Assembly (NCBI GenBank): GCA_008081075.1
Contig: VMDB01000177.1
Coordinates: forward strand, 1-45,340
Source of the DNA: Halieaceae bacterium
GTDB lineage: Bacteria; Pseudomonadota; Gammaproteobacteria; Pseudomonadales; Halieaceae
Length of the DNA: 45,340 nt
Direction: 5' to 3'
Under the pieces are notes generated by a model. It searched no databases, was not told the DNA's origin, and saw nothing but the letters and a program-made list of their open reading frames with translations. A program made the position numbers and the translations under genes. Positions 8,302 through 16,031 of this stretch are shown in pieces (the first letter of the stretch is position 1; every line of letters starts with the position of its first letter).

Positions 8302-9224
8302 GATAATTTTGTCTCGATGTAGTGGTGCTCCAACCAGGTGATGCGATCCGCCTCCTGAGGCGTGATGGGGACAAGCTGCACTCGCTGACCAGGTCTGGAT
8401 TGTACTAAGCGCTGGCAGTCTGCTTCGATAACCGCGCCCGCCTTTGGATAGCCGCCAACCGTTTGACGATCATTGAGTAAAATGATGGGTTTACCGTCCG
8501 GGGGTATTTGCACAGCACCATAGCAGGTCGCCTCAGACAGCAGTGACTGAACGCCTGTATTCACCGGATCGCCCTCCAGTGCGATACCCATGCGATTGGC
8601 GCGTGGCGTAACCGAAAATGTCCCATTATCAAGTGCCTGCTTTGCGGCTGGGGAGAAGGCGTCGAACTGAAATCCGGGGACGAATCTCAGTGACAGCAGG
8701 TCCCGGTCTTGCACGGTGATCGGCGTTGGACATTGCGTGACGTGGGGGCGGGTGCCTGAACCCAGGGGCAGGGTGTCACCGTCTCGGAGATACCTGCCTT
8801 CGACGCCGCCAATACGCTCTCTGGGAGACGTGCTTCTACTGCCAAGCTGGAGGGGAGTGTCGAATCCTCCCTCGACGTGAAGATAGCTGTATATGCCTTG
8901 GCCGCGGGGTTTGACGGTGACTACTTGGTTTTCTACGGCTTCTTCGATTTTGCCGCTATCGCGCTCGGTGTTGCCAATGGTAACGACGGTCGGAGCGCCG
9001 GTTACGATGAATCGGCAATTGTGAGATGTGACGAAGGCGAGGTCCCCGTAGGCGAACTCCAATGCGGCTTCATTATCGCCATGTCCAAAGCAGTACTGGC
9101 CTGCGCGCAGCGCATAATTGTCCATGGCGCCGCTGGGAGGGATGCCGTTTCGCTGGTGACCCGCGCGACCGCTATCCTGAATAGTGCTGGCGATGCCCGA
9201 GCGAATGAGTGTCAGTGTTCTCAC
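8298..9224 (-). CDS. pxpC: 5-oxoprolinase subunit C (PxpC, KipA/biotin-dependent carboxyltransferase-like)
   Basis: 308 residues of the KipA / allophanate hydrolase subunit 2 fold. Motifs: the N-terminal GIASTIQDSGRAGHQRNGIPPSGAMD (split as GIASTIQDSGRAG and GIPPSGAMDNYALR), then FIVTGAPTVVTI, and near the end RQTVGGYPKAGAVIEAD, the conserved signature of this subunit. With PxpA and PxpB it forms the bacterial ATP-dependent 5-oxoprolinase that opens 5-oxoproline to glutamate. Start is GTG inside the stop region of pxpB (GTGA overlap), so translation is coupled. Urea-carboxylase-linked homologues exist, but no urea genes are nearby, which supports the Pxp assignment. Confidence 0.92.
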   Translation of the reverse strand: MRTLTLIRSGIASTIQDSGRAGHQRNGIPPSGAMDNYALRAGQYCFGHGDNEAALEFAYGDLAFVTSHNCRFIVTGAPTVVTIGNTERDSGKIEEAVENQVVTVKPRGQGIYSYLHVEGGFDTPLQLGSRSTSPRERIGGVEGRYLRDGDTLPLGSGTRPHVTQCPTPITVQDRDLLSLRFVPGFQFDAFSPAAKQALDNGTFSVTPRANRMGIALEGDPVNTGVQSLLSEATCYGAVQIPPDGKPIILLNDRQTVGGYPKAGAVIEADCQRLVQSRPGQRVQLVPITPQEADRITWLEHHYIETKLS

Positions 9225-9922
9225 GCTTTGTTCAGTTTCGCTTTCAAGGCCCGATAGTCAGCCATCGTAACGGGTTCAAATTTGACTGAATCGCCGACGG
9301 CGATCCGTGCAGTCGGATTCGATGCCAGATCAAACAGCGGTGTCGGGCAGGCCCCGATAAGTCGCCAGCCGCCAGGCGATACGCATGGATATACTGCCGT
9401 CTGCCGGTCGGCGATGGCGACCGAGCCTGCTTCCACACTCGCCCGGGGAGTGGTCAGTCTGGGTGTCGTCAATTGCGCGTCCACTGTACCGAGGTAGCAA
9501 AATCCCGGCGCAAAACCTGTAGCGTAAGCAAAATAAGCGCAGCCGCTATGTCGCTCTATAACATCGTCAACACTCAGATTCTTCTCCTCGGCCAGCCACT
9601 CGAGATCGGGAGCGACGCTGGAGTGGTAAAGCACGGGCAGGGTTACCGTTTTACAACTGGCTTCAGGTTCGTTGGCGGTTACCCTCAAACTTGTCGCACG
9701 TTCTTCCAGCCAGTGCTGAGCGCGCTCTCGGTCCAGCGCGAGCGGCTGGAAAAACAAAGTTAACGTGGTGTAGCCCACAACACTATCGACGAGGGCACCC
9801 GCAAATTGTCGCTGGGCTTGGGTTTGAATGGAGAGTAAGCCATAAGTCAATGACGGCGAGGGTGTCTCGGAGAACACCAAGCGCAATCCCAGACTACCGG
9901 CGGGGCCAACGGCAAATTCCAT
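9221..9922 (-). CDS. pxpB: 5-oxoprolinase subunit B (PxpB, KipI family)
   Basis: 233 residues of the KipI / allophanate hydrolase subunit 1 family. The hallmark stretch is YATGFAPGFCYLGTVD (around residue 135), followed by LTTPRLTTPRASVEAGSVAI and QTAVYPCVSPGGWRLIG, all diagnostic for the family. In Bacillus, the KipI homologue was first described as an inhibitor of the KinA sensor kinase; later work showed PxpABC is a 5-oxoprolinase. The ATG directly follows the pxpA stop with no spacer, and the stop overlaps the pxpC GTG. This is the standard A-B-C gene order. Confidence 0.92.
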   Translation of the reverse strand: MEFAVGPAGSLGLRLVFSETPSPSLTYGLLSIQTQAQRQFAGALVDSVVGYTTLTLFFQPLALDRERAQHWLEERATSLRVTANEPEASCKTVTLPVLYHSSVAPDLEWLAEEKNLSVDDVIERHSGCAYFAYATGFAPGFCYLGTVDAQLTTPRLTTPRASVEAGSVAIADRQTAVYPCVSPGGWRLIGACPTPLFDLASNPTARIAVGDSVKFEPVTMADYRALKAKLNKA

Positions 9923-10663
9923 TCACATTTTGTCCAGAGCGTTGCGAATAGCCTTGATCATTTTGATGGCGCCGGGTGTGTCGCCATGGACGCACAGCGT
10001 GTCAGCATTGACGGGTATGCGCTTACCTTTGGGCGTTCGAAGATTGTCTTTCGCAATCGCAATAGACTGATTGGCCGCTTCTTCCACGGTGAGGAGAGCA
10101 CCGGGTTTGTCGCGCGGAATGAGCAGTCCTCTACTCGTGTAGCCTCTGTCCGCAAACGCTTCGTAACGAAGTGTTAATCCGTGCTCAATGGCGAGTTGGA
10201 CGGTTTTTCTATCGCGCGGCGTTGCGAGGACAACCAGTGACAGGTCGGCATGCCAGCTGGCAACCGCCCTCATGACGTCACTGAGTATCATCGGATCGCC
10301 CAGCATCGCGTGATAGAGCGCACCGTGGGGCTTCACAAAGCTGACGCGTGTCCCATGGGTTCGCGCAATGCCATCCAGCCCACCGATCTGATGGTGAATC
10401 AAGTCAATCAATTCAGGTCCGCGAATATCCATTGCTCTGCGACCGAAGCCTTGCAGGTCTGGGTAGGATACGTGGGCCCCCACTTCTTTGTTGTGACGGC
10501 GTGCCATGGTCACGCAGCGACGCATGGTGCCGGGATCCCCAGCGTGTCCGCCGCACGCGATATTGGCGGCGTCGATCAGGGGCATGATGGTCTCATCATC
10601 GCCCATGGTCCAAGCCCCGTAGCTTTCTCCCATGTCACAGTTCAGAGTCAGTTTGTTTGTCAT
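9923..10663 (-). CDS. pxpA: 5-oxoprolinase subunit A (PxpA, LamB/YcsF family)
   Basis: 246 residues of the LamB/YcsF family. The start [18 protein letters not shown] with MGDDE is the family signature (consensus LNCDxGE at the N-terminus), followed by IPLIDAANIACGGHAGDP, the conserved ANIACGxHAGD motif, and VGAHVSYPDLQGFGRR. The C-terminus NADTLCVHGDTPGAIKM is also typical. The protein has a TIM-barrel-like, metal-dependent fold and is needed for 5-oxoprolinase activity with PxpB/PxpC. Its ATG overlaps the stop of the DUF1445 gene (TGATG). A ycsI-like gene beside pxpA also occurs in the Bacillus ycsFGI-kipIAR cluster. Confidence 0.94.
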   Translation of the reverse strand: MTNKLTLNCDMGESYGAWTMGDDETIMPLIDAANIACGGHAGDPGTMRRCVTMARRHNKEVGAHVSYPDLQGFGRRAMDIRGPELIDLIHHQIGGLDGIARTHGTRVSFVKPHGALYHAMLGDPMILSDVMRAVASWHADLSLVVLATPRDRKTVQLAIEHGLTLRYEAFADRGYTSRGLLIPRDKPGALLTVEEAANQSIAIAKDNLRTPKGKRIPVNADTLCVHGDTPGAIKMIKAIRNALDKM

Positions 10664-11460
10664 CAGAAGATCGCCAGATCGGTATTTTTTAGGTCAGTAA
10701 CAAGCATGTGCCCGGGTTCATGGGTCACGGCAAGCGGCAGTTTTGCCGTCTGCAGGGCGACTTGGGGTGTAACGCCGCAGGCCCAGAAGACGGGTATTTC
10801 GGAGTCCTTTACCGTTACGGCCGCGCCAAAGTTCGGTTTGCTCAAATCAGCGATGCCTATTTGCGAAGGATCCCCAAGGTGTATGGGTGCGCCATGAACT
10901 GAGGGAAAGCGAGAGCATATCTGTATGGCACGTATGGCGTCTGAGGCGACCATCGGCCGCATACTCACCACCATATTTCCTGAAAATGGTCCTGATGCAG
11001 CGCAGGGGATGTGCGTGGTGTACATGGGCACATTAACACCTTCCGTAAGGTTGCGAATTTCAATTCCGGCATCCAGCAAGGCCTCTTCAAAAGAGAACGA
11101 ACAGCCAAGCGCAAAAGCCGTCCAGTCGGCCTGCCAGAGCCCGGAGATATCAGTGACTTGCTCCGCCAACACCCCATTTCGCCAAACGCGGTATTGAGGT
11201 AGGTCGACGCGGATATCGATGTCATCGCCTAATTCGGGAAGGGTGGGCGCGCCGGGCTCCGGACTCATGGCCAGCAAGGGACAGGGGCGGGGATTGCGTT
11301 GGCAAAAGGTTTGGAAATGATTCGCCGACGCCGCAGGCAGTATTACGATATTGGCTTGGACGTAGCCGGGCGCCAGCCCCGACGTTTGCGTGCTGAGAGT
11401 ACCCGCTCTGCATTGTGCTCGAATATTTTTGCCAGTCCCCTTGGCTTCAACTGCTACCAT
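10663..11460 (-). CDS. DUF1445 / YcsI-family protein, like the N-terminal half of D-glutamate cyclase
   Basis: 265 residues. The family is recognised by [17 protein letters not shown] near residue 30, then [47 protein letters not shown], and the closing [12 protein letters not shown] plus ITHEPGHM-like [13 protein letters not shown]. Databases often call it putative hydro-lyase; in animals the same domain is the N-terminal half of D-glutamate cyclase (DGLUCY). First gene of the operon; its ATG has AGGA about 8 bases upstream. Possible roles: the D-Glu cyclisation itself, or partner of the DUF4392 protein encoded four genes later. The exact biochemical role of stand-alone bacterial DUF1445 proteins is not settled to my knowledge. 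Confidence 0.87.
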   Translation of the reverse strand: MVAVEAKGTGKNIRAQCRAGTLSTQTSGLAPGYVQANIVILPAASANHFQTFCQRNPRPCPLLAMSPEPGAPTLPELGDDIDIRVDLPQYRVWRNGVLAEQVTDISGLWQADWTAFALGCSFSFEEALLDAGIEIRNLTEGVNVPMYTTHIPCAASGPFSGNMVVSMRPMVASDAIRAIQICSRFPSVHGAPIHLGDPSQIGIADLSKPNFGAAVTVKDSEIPVFWACGVTPQVALQTAKLPLAVTHEPGHMLVTDLKNTDLAIF

Positions 11461-11515
11461 CTCAATCCTGAAAATGTATAGTGTTCACGCATAATAATCC
11501 TAAAAGAGAAAGGTC
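11461..11515. promoter_or_regulatory. Divergent intergenic region between the D-amino acid operon and an acyl-CoA ligase
   Basis: Only 55 bases separate the two divergent start codons. Back-to-back AT-rich -10-like boxes are visible: TATAGT on the plus strand (11477-11482), and TATACA on the minus strand (plus positions 11475-11480) with a weak TTAGGA 17 bases upstream. The promoters of the two transcripts probably overlap, so they may compete or share a regulator. No convincing operator repeat is seen. Confidence 0.4.
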
Positions 11516-13045
11516 ATGCCGCATTTTTCTTCCTACGCAACTGAAACCCCCGATCGGCCCGCTTATATCTTGGCCAATTCAGCAGAGACAGTGACCTATG
11601 CGGAGCTCGATCGGCGCTCAAACCAGATTGCACAGCTGCTGAGAGACTCAGGTATCGAGCGCGGTGATCATATTGCAATGATGATGAAGAATTGCGCCGA
11701 GTTTCTACAGGTCGCGCAGGGGGCGCTGCGCGCCGGGGTGATCTTTACGCCCATCAGTACACACCTAAAGCAAGATGAGACGGCGTATATCATTACCAAC
11801 TGCAAAGCGAAGCTATTCATCGCGTCGGCCAGCCTGGCAGAGGTCGCCACTGCGGCCGCGGCGGCGTCGGCGGGTTTGAATCGATGTTTGTCAGTGGGCG
11901 GTGAAATCGCTGGTTTTGAATCCCTTGAAGCGCAGCTGGAGCAGTTGCCCGCCACACCAATCGCGGATGAGTTTCTGGGTGCGCCCATGCTCTACTCGTC
12001 GGGCACGACGGGTAAACCCAAGGGCGTCTATTGGCAGCCGCACGCGGAGAGTATTCACGCCGACCACCCGATGTCCGGTAGCGTTGGCGCGTTTTTTGGA
12101 TTTGGAGTCGATACGGTCTATCTGTCGCCAGCGCCGCTCTATCATGCCGCCCCGCTGCATTACAACTTGATGGTCCTCGGTATGGGCGGCACCTCAATCA
12201 TCATGGAGCAGTTTGATCCGGTGCAGTCCTTGGCGCTGATAGAGCAATACAGAGCCACCCACAGTCAATGGGTGCCGATTATGTTCGTGCGCATGCTCAA
12301 GCTCCCCGAGGAGGAGCGCGAGCGCTACGACCTCAGTTCAATGAAGTGCGCGATTCACGCTGCCGCACCGTGCCCCATCGATGTCAAAGAAGCGATGATT
12401 AATTGGTGGGGCCCGGTGATTGTGGAGTATTACTCAGGCAGTGAGGGTAATGGCTTCACCATCATCGATTCGGCGAATTGGCTTACACACAAGGGTTCCG
12501 TGGGCCAGGCCATCATCGGACAACCGCGCATTCTCGGCGAAAATGGAGAGGTATTGGGTCCTGGCGAGGTCGGCGATGTTTATTTCGCGGAGAGCCGTCC
12601 CTTTGAATATTTTGACGAGCCTGAGAAGACCCGAGAAGCTTTTAACGATCAGGGTTGGAGCACTATGGGGGATGTCGGTTACCTTGATGAGGAAGGGTTC
12701 CTTTACCTGACGGATAGAAAAAACTTCACCATTATCACAGGCGGAGTGAATGTTTATCCTGCCGAGATTGAAGGGCTGTTGATTACCCACGATAAAGTTG
12801 CCGACGTTGCCGTTTTTGGTGTGCCTCATCCGGAATTTGGCGAAGAGGTGGTGGCGGTGGTGCAGCCTCTGGATTGGAAAGACGCGACCGATGAGATGGC
12901 AGAGGAGCTCTCATTGTGGATGCGCGAGCGGTTATCCAGCGTGAAGGTGCCGCGCAGGATTGATTTTTTGCAGGAGCTGCCCCGCATGGACAATGGCAAG
13001 CTCTATAAGCGCCATTTGCAGGACGCCTATCGCGCCGCCGTGTAA
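11516..13045 (+). CDS. AMP-forming acyl-CoA ligase (FadD-like)
   Basis: 509 residues of the ANL superfamily; activates a carboxylic acid to acyl-AMP and then acyl-CoA. Core motifs in order: MLYSSGTTGKPKGVYWQP (A3 phosphate loop, ~162), VEYYSGSEGNG (A5, ~303), STMGDVGYLDEEGFLYLTDR (A7), NFTIITGGVNVYPAEIEG (A8 hinge), and PRMDNGKLYKRHLQ with the catalytic lysine (A10, near the end). The A5 box GSEGNG instead of GMTE resembles ligases for bulky or cyclic acids, but substrate cannot be assigned. The ATG has GAGAAAGG upstream. It is transcribed away from the D-amino acid operon and lies 94 bases before the patatin gene, possibly as one unit. Confidence 0.9.
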   Translation: MPHFSSYATETPDRPAYILANSAETVTYAELDRRSNQIAQLLRDSGIERGDHIAMMMKNCAEFLQVAQGALRAGVIFTPISTHLKQDETAYIITNCKAKLFIASASLAEVATAAAAASAGLNRCLSVGGEIAGFESLEAQLEQLPATPIADEFLGAPMLYSSGTTGKPKGVYWQPHAESIHADHPMSGSVGAFFGFGVDTVYLSPAPLYHAAPLHYNLMVLGMGGTSIIMEQFDPVQSLALIEQYRATHSQWVPIMFVRMLKLPEEERERYDLSSMKCAIHAAAPCPIDVKEAMINWWGPVIVEYYSGSEGNGFTIIDSANWLTHKGSVGQAIIGQPRILGENGEVLGPGEVGDVYFAESRPFEYFDEPEKTREAFNDQGWSTMGDVGYLDEEGFLYLTDRKNFTIITGGVNVYPAEIEGLLITHDKVADVAVFGVPHPEFGEEVVAVVQPLDWKDATDEMAEELSLWMRERLSSVKVPRRIDFLQELPRMDNGKLYKRHLQDAYRAAV

Positions 13046-13139
13046 ATTAAAAATATGTCAAGCTGGTTCCCGCGGCGATGAGCCTCTATGCTCACGGTTG
13101 CGTATGCGTTAACAGACTTCAATGGCGAGGTGGTGGTAG

Positions 13140-14759
13140 TTGACGGCAAAATCGGAGTTACGGCAGTACGAGCGGGATATGGATCTCGCCGAATCCTACG
13201 AAGAGTGGTTTTTGGCCGCGGAGTCACATGATGCGGCGAGTGGCATGGCCACTTGGCGCAAAGAAGAGCCCTCTGATCTTTATGATCACGCACAAATCCG
13301 CTACCGCCTTGACCGCTTGCGCAAGTACCGAAAGCAAAAAGATTGGCCCGGCTTGCTCTATGCGCTTAACGAGGGCATCCATGGCAACATGGGCGGGATG
13401 GGCAAAAGTCTCCTTTATCGGCAGGCGAAGGCTGGCACTAAAATCCTGATCGAGGAATATATTCAGGAGATTGATGACGCGCTCAGGCTGTTGGCAGAAC
13501 TGCCTGATGAAGTGATTCCGATCCAGCAAAAGCTGGATTTTTTCTATCGAAGCAACGTTTGTTACGGTCGCTCCGCGTTGATGCTGAGTGGCGGCGGCGT
13601 ACTCGGGTTTTTGCATGTCGGTGTTGTCACTGAGTTGCTGAGGCACGGCCTGCTACCGCGTGTCATCTCGGGTTCGAGCGCGGGTTCGATTGTGGCCGCA
13701 GTGCTTGGCGCCTACACCGATGAGGAGATGCAGGGTCTCGATTTTATCGCCATGCTCGAGTCTGGGGGTAACGACCCGGCAGGTTTGATCCGAAGGTGGG
13801 TGACCGGTGCGGGTGTGCGTTTCACGGCCGACAATACAGAGCAGCTTATCGCTGCCGCCATTCCCGATCTGACCTTTGCTGAGGCCTATGCCAAGACCGG
13901 GAGACAGGTCAGTATTACTGTGGCGCCCGCTGAGCCTCATCAGCGCTCTCGTCTGCTCAACGCCGTGTCGTCGCCGAACGTCTATTTGCGCTCTGCCGTG
14001 ATGGCGTCCTGCGCCATTCCCGGCGTTTTTCCGCCCGTCATGTTGCAGGCAAAGAACGAGAAAGGTGAGCCGCAACCCTATCTCCCGGCGCGTCGATGGG
14101 TGGACGGGTCGGTGGCGGACGATCTTCCGGCGAAAAGACTGTCTCGGCTGTTTTCGACAAATCATTACATTGTCAGCATGGTGAACCCTATCGCTCGCGC
14201 CTTCTTGCCGCGTGATGAGCGTGCCCGCCCTGTTCGACGAGCGGCGTCATCCTTGGGAATCGGGATTGGTCGGGAAATGCTCAATTTCTATCGGGGGGTC
14301 GCTAAAAGATATGGGGATAATTGGCCGAAATTCAATATGATGCTTCACAGTGTTCATGCATTGCTGGATCAAGAGTACTCCGGTGATATCAACATCGTGC
14401 CCAAGTTTAGATTCCAGAACCCCCTCAAGCTGATCAGTCAGCCCAGCTCGGACGAGTTGGGTCTGCTGGTACGGGAGGGTCAGCGAGCCGCTTTCAGTCG
14501 GCTTGAATCCATACGCCGGTGCACGCAAATTTCCAGAACATTGGAAGAGATTCTGCATCGCTTTGAATACGGTGATCTCCGGCCGGCCCCGGGTACCTAT
14601 CGTCGGCCGAAAAGCTCCCGACGAAGACCACCCCCCACGGCCGCTCAAATGAAGACCTTGAAAGCTGGATCAGATCAGAGGGTCGCCAAAAATCAGGCGA
14701 GGCCTGCCCGGGCCCGCAGCAGCGCGCCGCGGGCTCGGGTCAAAAGTTCGGTGGCCTGA
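13140..14759 (+). CDS. Patatin-like phospholipase with N-terminal DUF3336-type domain
   Basis: 539 residues. The patatin core starts near residue 141 with the oxyanion loop LSGGGVLGFLHVGV; the nucleophile elbow is ISGSSAGSIVAAV (Ser ~181); the catalytic Asp is in RRWVDGSVADDLPAKRL. The N-terminal ~135 helical residues (SYEEWFLAAESHDAASG onwards, with WPGLLYALNEGIHGNMGGM) match the DUF3336 module of triacylglycerol lipases of the yeast Tgl type. The start is TTG, with GCGAGG 9 bases before it; an in-frame TAG immediately upstream rules out an earlier start. The last ~50 residues are a highly basic Arg/Pro/Ala/Lys tail. It probably releases fatty acids from storage or membrane lipids for the neighbouring CoA ligases. 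Confidence 0.85.
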   Translation: MTAKSELRQYERDMDLAESYEEWFLAAESHDAASGMATWRKEEPSDLYDHAQIRYRLDRLRKYRKQKDWPGLLYALNEGIHGNMGGMGKSLLYRQAKAGTKILIEEYIQEIDDALRLLAELPDEVIPIQQKLDFFYRSNVCYGRSALMLSGGGVLGFLHVGVVTELLRHGLLPRVISGSSAGSIVAAVLGAYTDEEMQGLDFIAMLESGGNDPAGLIRRWVTGAGVRFTADNTEQLIAAAIPDLTFAEAYAKTGRQVSITVAPAEPHQRSRLLNAVSSPNVYLRSAVMASCAIPGVFPPVMLQAKNEKGEPQPYLPARRWVDGSVADDLPAKRLSRLFSTNHYIVSMVNPIARAFLPRDERARPVRRAASSLGIGIGREMLNFYRGVAKRYGDNWPKFNMMLHSVHALLDQEYSGDINIVPKFRFQNPLKLISQPSSDELGLLVREGQRAAFSRLESIRRCTQISRTLEEILHRFEYGDLRPAPGTYRRPKSSRRRPPPTAAQMKTLKAGSDQRVAKNQARPARARSSAPRARVKSSVA

Positions 14760-14775
14760 CTCAGCTTTCGATGGC

Positions 14776-15792
14776 TCAGGGAATGCAGGCGGCGCCGAGG
14801 GCGGCGAGTGGCCCTACCATAATGGCGCGGCTGTCGGCCTCAGCACTCGAAGCTGTCCCTATTTGTGCGCGCTTTTTGATGCCCTGCAGTATCGCGGCAA
14901 TTCTGAAGAAGCAAAAAGCCATATAAAAAGACCAATTATTGATGCCGTCGCGCCCCGTTCGGCGGCAATAGGCCGCGATGTATTCTTCGTCCGAGGGTAG
15001 CCCTAATGACGAGCGGTCGAGCCCTTCGAGTCCAGCAATGCCGCCCTCCCGAGGAAAACGCCACGCCATGAGCTGGTATGCGAGGTCGGCGAGGGGGTCG
15101 CCCAATGTGGAGAGTTCCCAGTCTAAAATGCCAATGATTCGCGGTTCTGTTGGATGAAAAATCATGTTGTCGAGCCGGTAGTCTCCATGTACCAAAGCCA
15201 CGGTTTCGTCACCCTCGGGGATGTGATTGGGCAGCCAATCGATAAGCGCTTCCATATCCGGGACGACCTCTGTCTCTGAGGCGCGATACTGCTTGGTCCA
15301 GCGGCCGATCTGCCGTGCATAATAGTTGCCAGGCTTGCCATAATCAGAGAGACCGACAGCACTCACATCAACGCAGTGGAGCTCGGCTAATACTCTGTTC
15401 ATCTCGTCATAGATCGCCGTGCGCTCGTCGTTATTGACTTCGGGCACCGCCGGATCCCAGAAAATACGTCCCTCAAGGTGCTCCATTACATAGAACATGG
15501 AGCCGATAACCGAGTCGTCAGTACACAAGGCGACGGCATTGGGAACGGGTACTGGCGTCTCACGCAGCGCGTCGAGCACTCTGAACTCTCGATCAACCGC
15601 ATGCGCCGAGGCCAGCAATTCACCGGGCGGCTTGCGTCGCAGCACGTAATTTGCTTCGCCCGCGCTGAGTTTAAAAGTTGGATTTGATTGCCCGCCTGCA
15701 AATTTTTCTGCTGATAGCGTTCCTTCCAGACTTGGAATTTGCTCACGGAGCCACGGCTCCAAAAGAGTCAAGTCGAGGTCTTGTGCGCTCAT
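14776..15792 (-). CDS. Phosphotransferase-family protein (APH fold, ACAD10/11-like kinase domain)
   Basis: 338 residues with the aminoglycoside-phosphotransferase-like kinase fold. Visible: FAGGQSNPTFKLSAGEANYV with the nucleotide-binding strand and VLRRKPPG (the usual LRRKPPG of this group), catalytic loop LVHGDYRLDNMIFH, and Mg-binding ILDWELSTLGDPLADLAYQ. This subgroup lies beside acyl-CoA dehydrogenases in bacteria and is fused to one in animal ACAD10/ACAD11, where it phosphorylates 4-hydroxyacyl-CoAs. It is therefore more likely a lipid/acyl-CoA kinase than an antibiotic resistance gene. The start has AGAGGAG 5 bases upstream. It is divergent from the ligase/dehydrogenase genes and convergent with the patatin gene. 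Confidence 0.88.
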   Translation of the reverse strand: MSAQDLDLTLLEPWLREQIPSLEGTLSAEKFAGGQSNPTFKLSAGEANYVLRRKPPGELLASAHAVDREFRVLDALRETPVPVPNAVALCTDDSVIGSMFYVMEHLEGRIFWDPAVPEVNNDERTAIYDEMNRVLAELHCVDVSAVGLSDYGKPGNYYARQIGRWTKQYRASETEVVPDMEALIDWLPNHIPEGDETVALVHGDYRLDNMIFHPTEPRIIGILDWELSTLGDPLADLAYQLMAWRFPREGGIAGLEGLDRSSLGLPSDEEYIAAYCRRTGRDGINNWSFYMAFCFFRIAAILQGIKKRAQIGTASSAEADSRAIMVGPLAALGAACIP

Positions 15793-15897
15793 TGTGCTCC
15801 TCTTGCATGCGATAAAGTTCGCACCGATGGGGGCTTAAATAGCCGGGTTATCTTCAGTTTGCTGTCGGTGCGTTTGGGCTGGAATACCTTTTTCAGT

Positions 15898-15934
15898 ATT
15901 GGCATTATACCTGCCAATTCCTGCGCGACGGCAA
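15898..15934 (-). promoter_or_regulatory. Candidate promoter with operator-like inverted repeat for the phosphotransferase gene
   Basis: On the minus strand a perfect TATAAT box lies at plus positions 15904-15909, with TTGCCG (15929-15934) 19 bases upstream as a weak -35. The -10 box sits inside a perfect 7-base inverted repeat, ATTGGCA (15898-15904) and TGCCAAT (15912-15918), separated by 7 bases. A repressor bound there would block this promoter. The predicted leader to the ATG at 15792 is about 105 bases. The regulator is unknown; no TetR-like gene is in the window. Confidence 0.5.
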
Positions 15935-16031
15935 CTGGTCGTGGTCACAGCGTTAGGGTATCTTGCGCTAGCTTTCGGGTTCAATCATTCATGATTTCCC
16001 GTCCATAAGAAAATGAAGGGGCAGGTAGTAT

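Noticed and set aside
13653-14165. 170-codon minus-strand frame opposite the patatin gene
   Set aside because: It lies fully inside the catalytic domain coding sequence and has His/Arg-rich composition typical of a shadow frame.
14776-15792. Aminoglycoside resistance gene
   Set aside because: The APH-like fold is real, but the LRRKPPG motif and acyl-CoA neighbours place it with ACAD10/11-type kinases.
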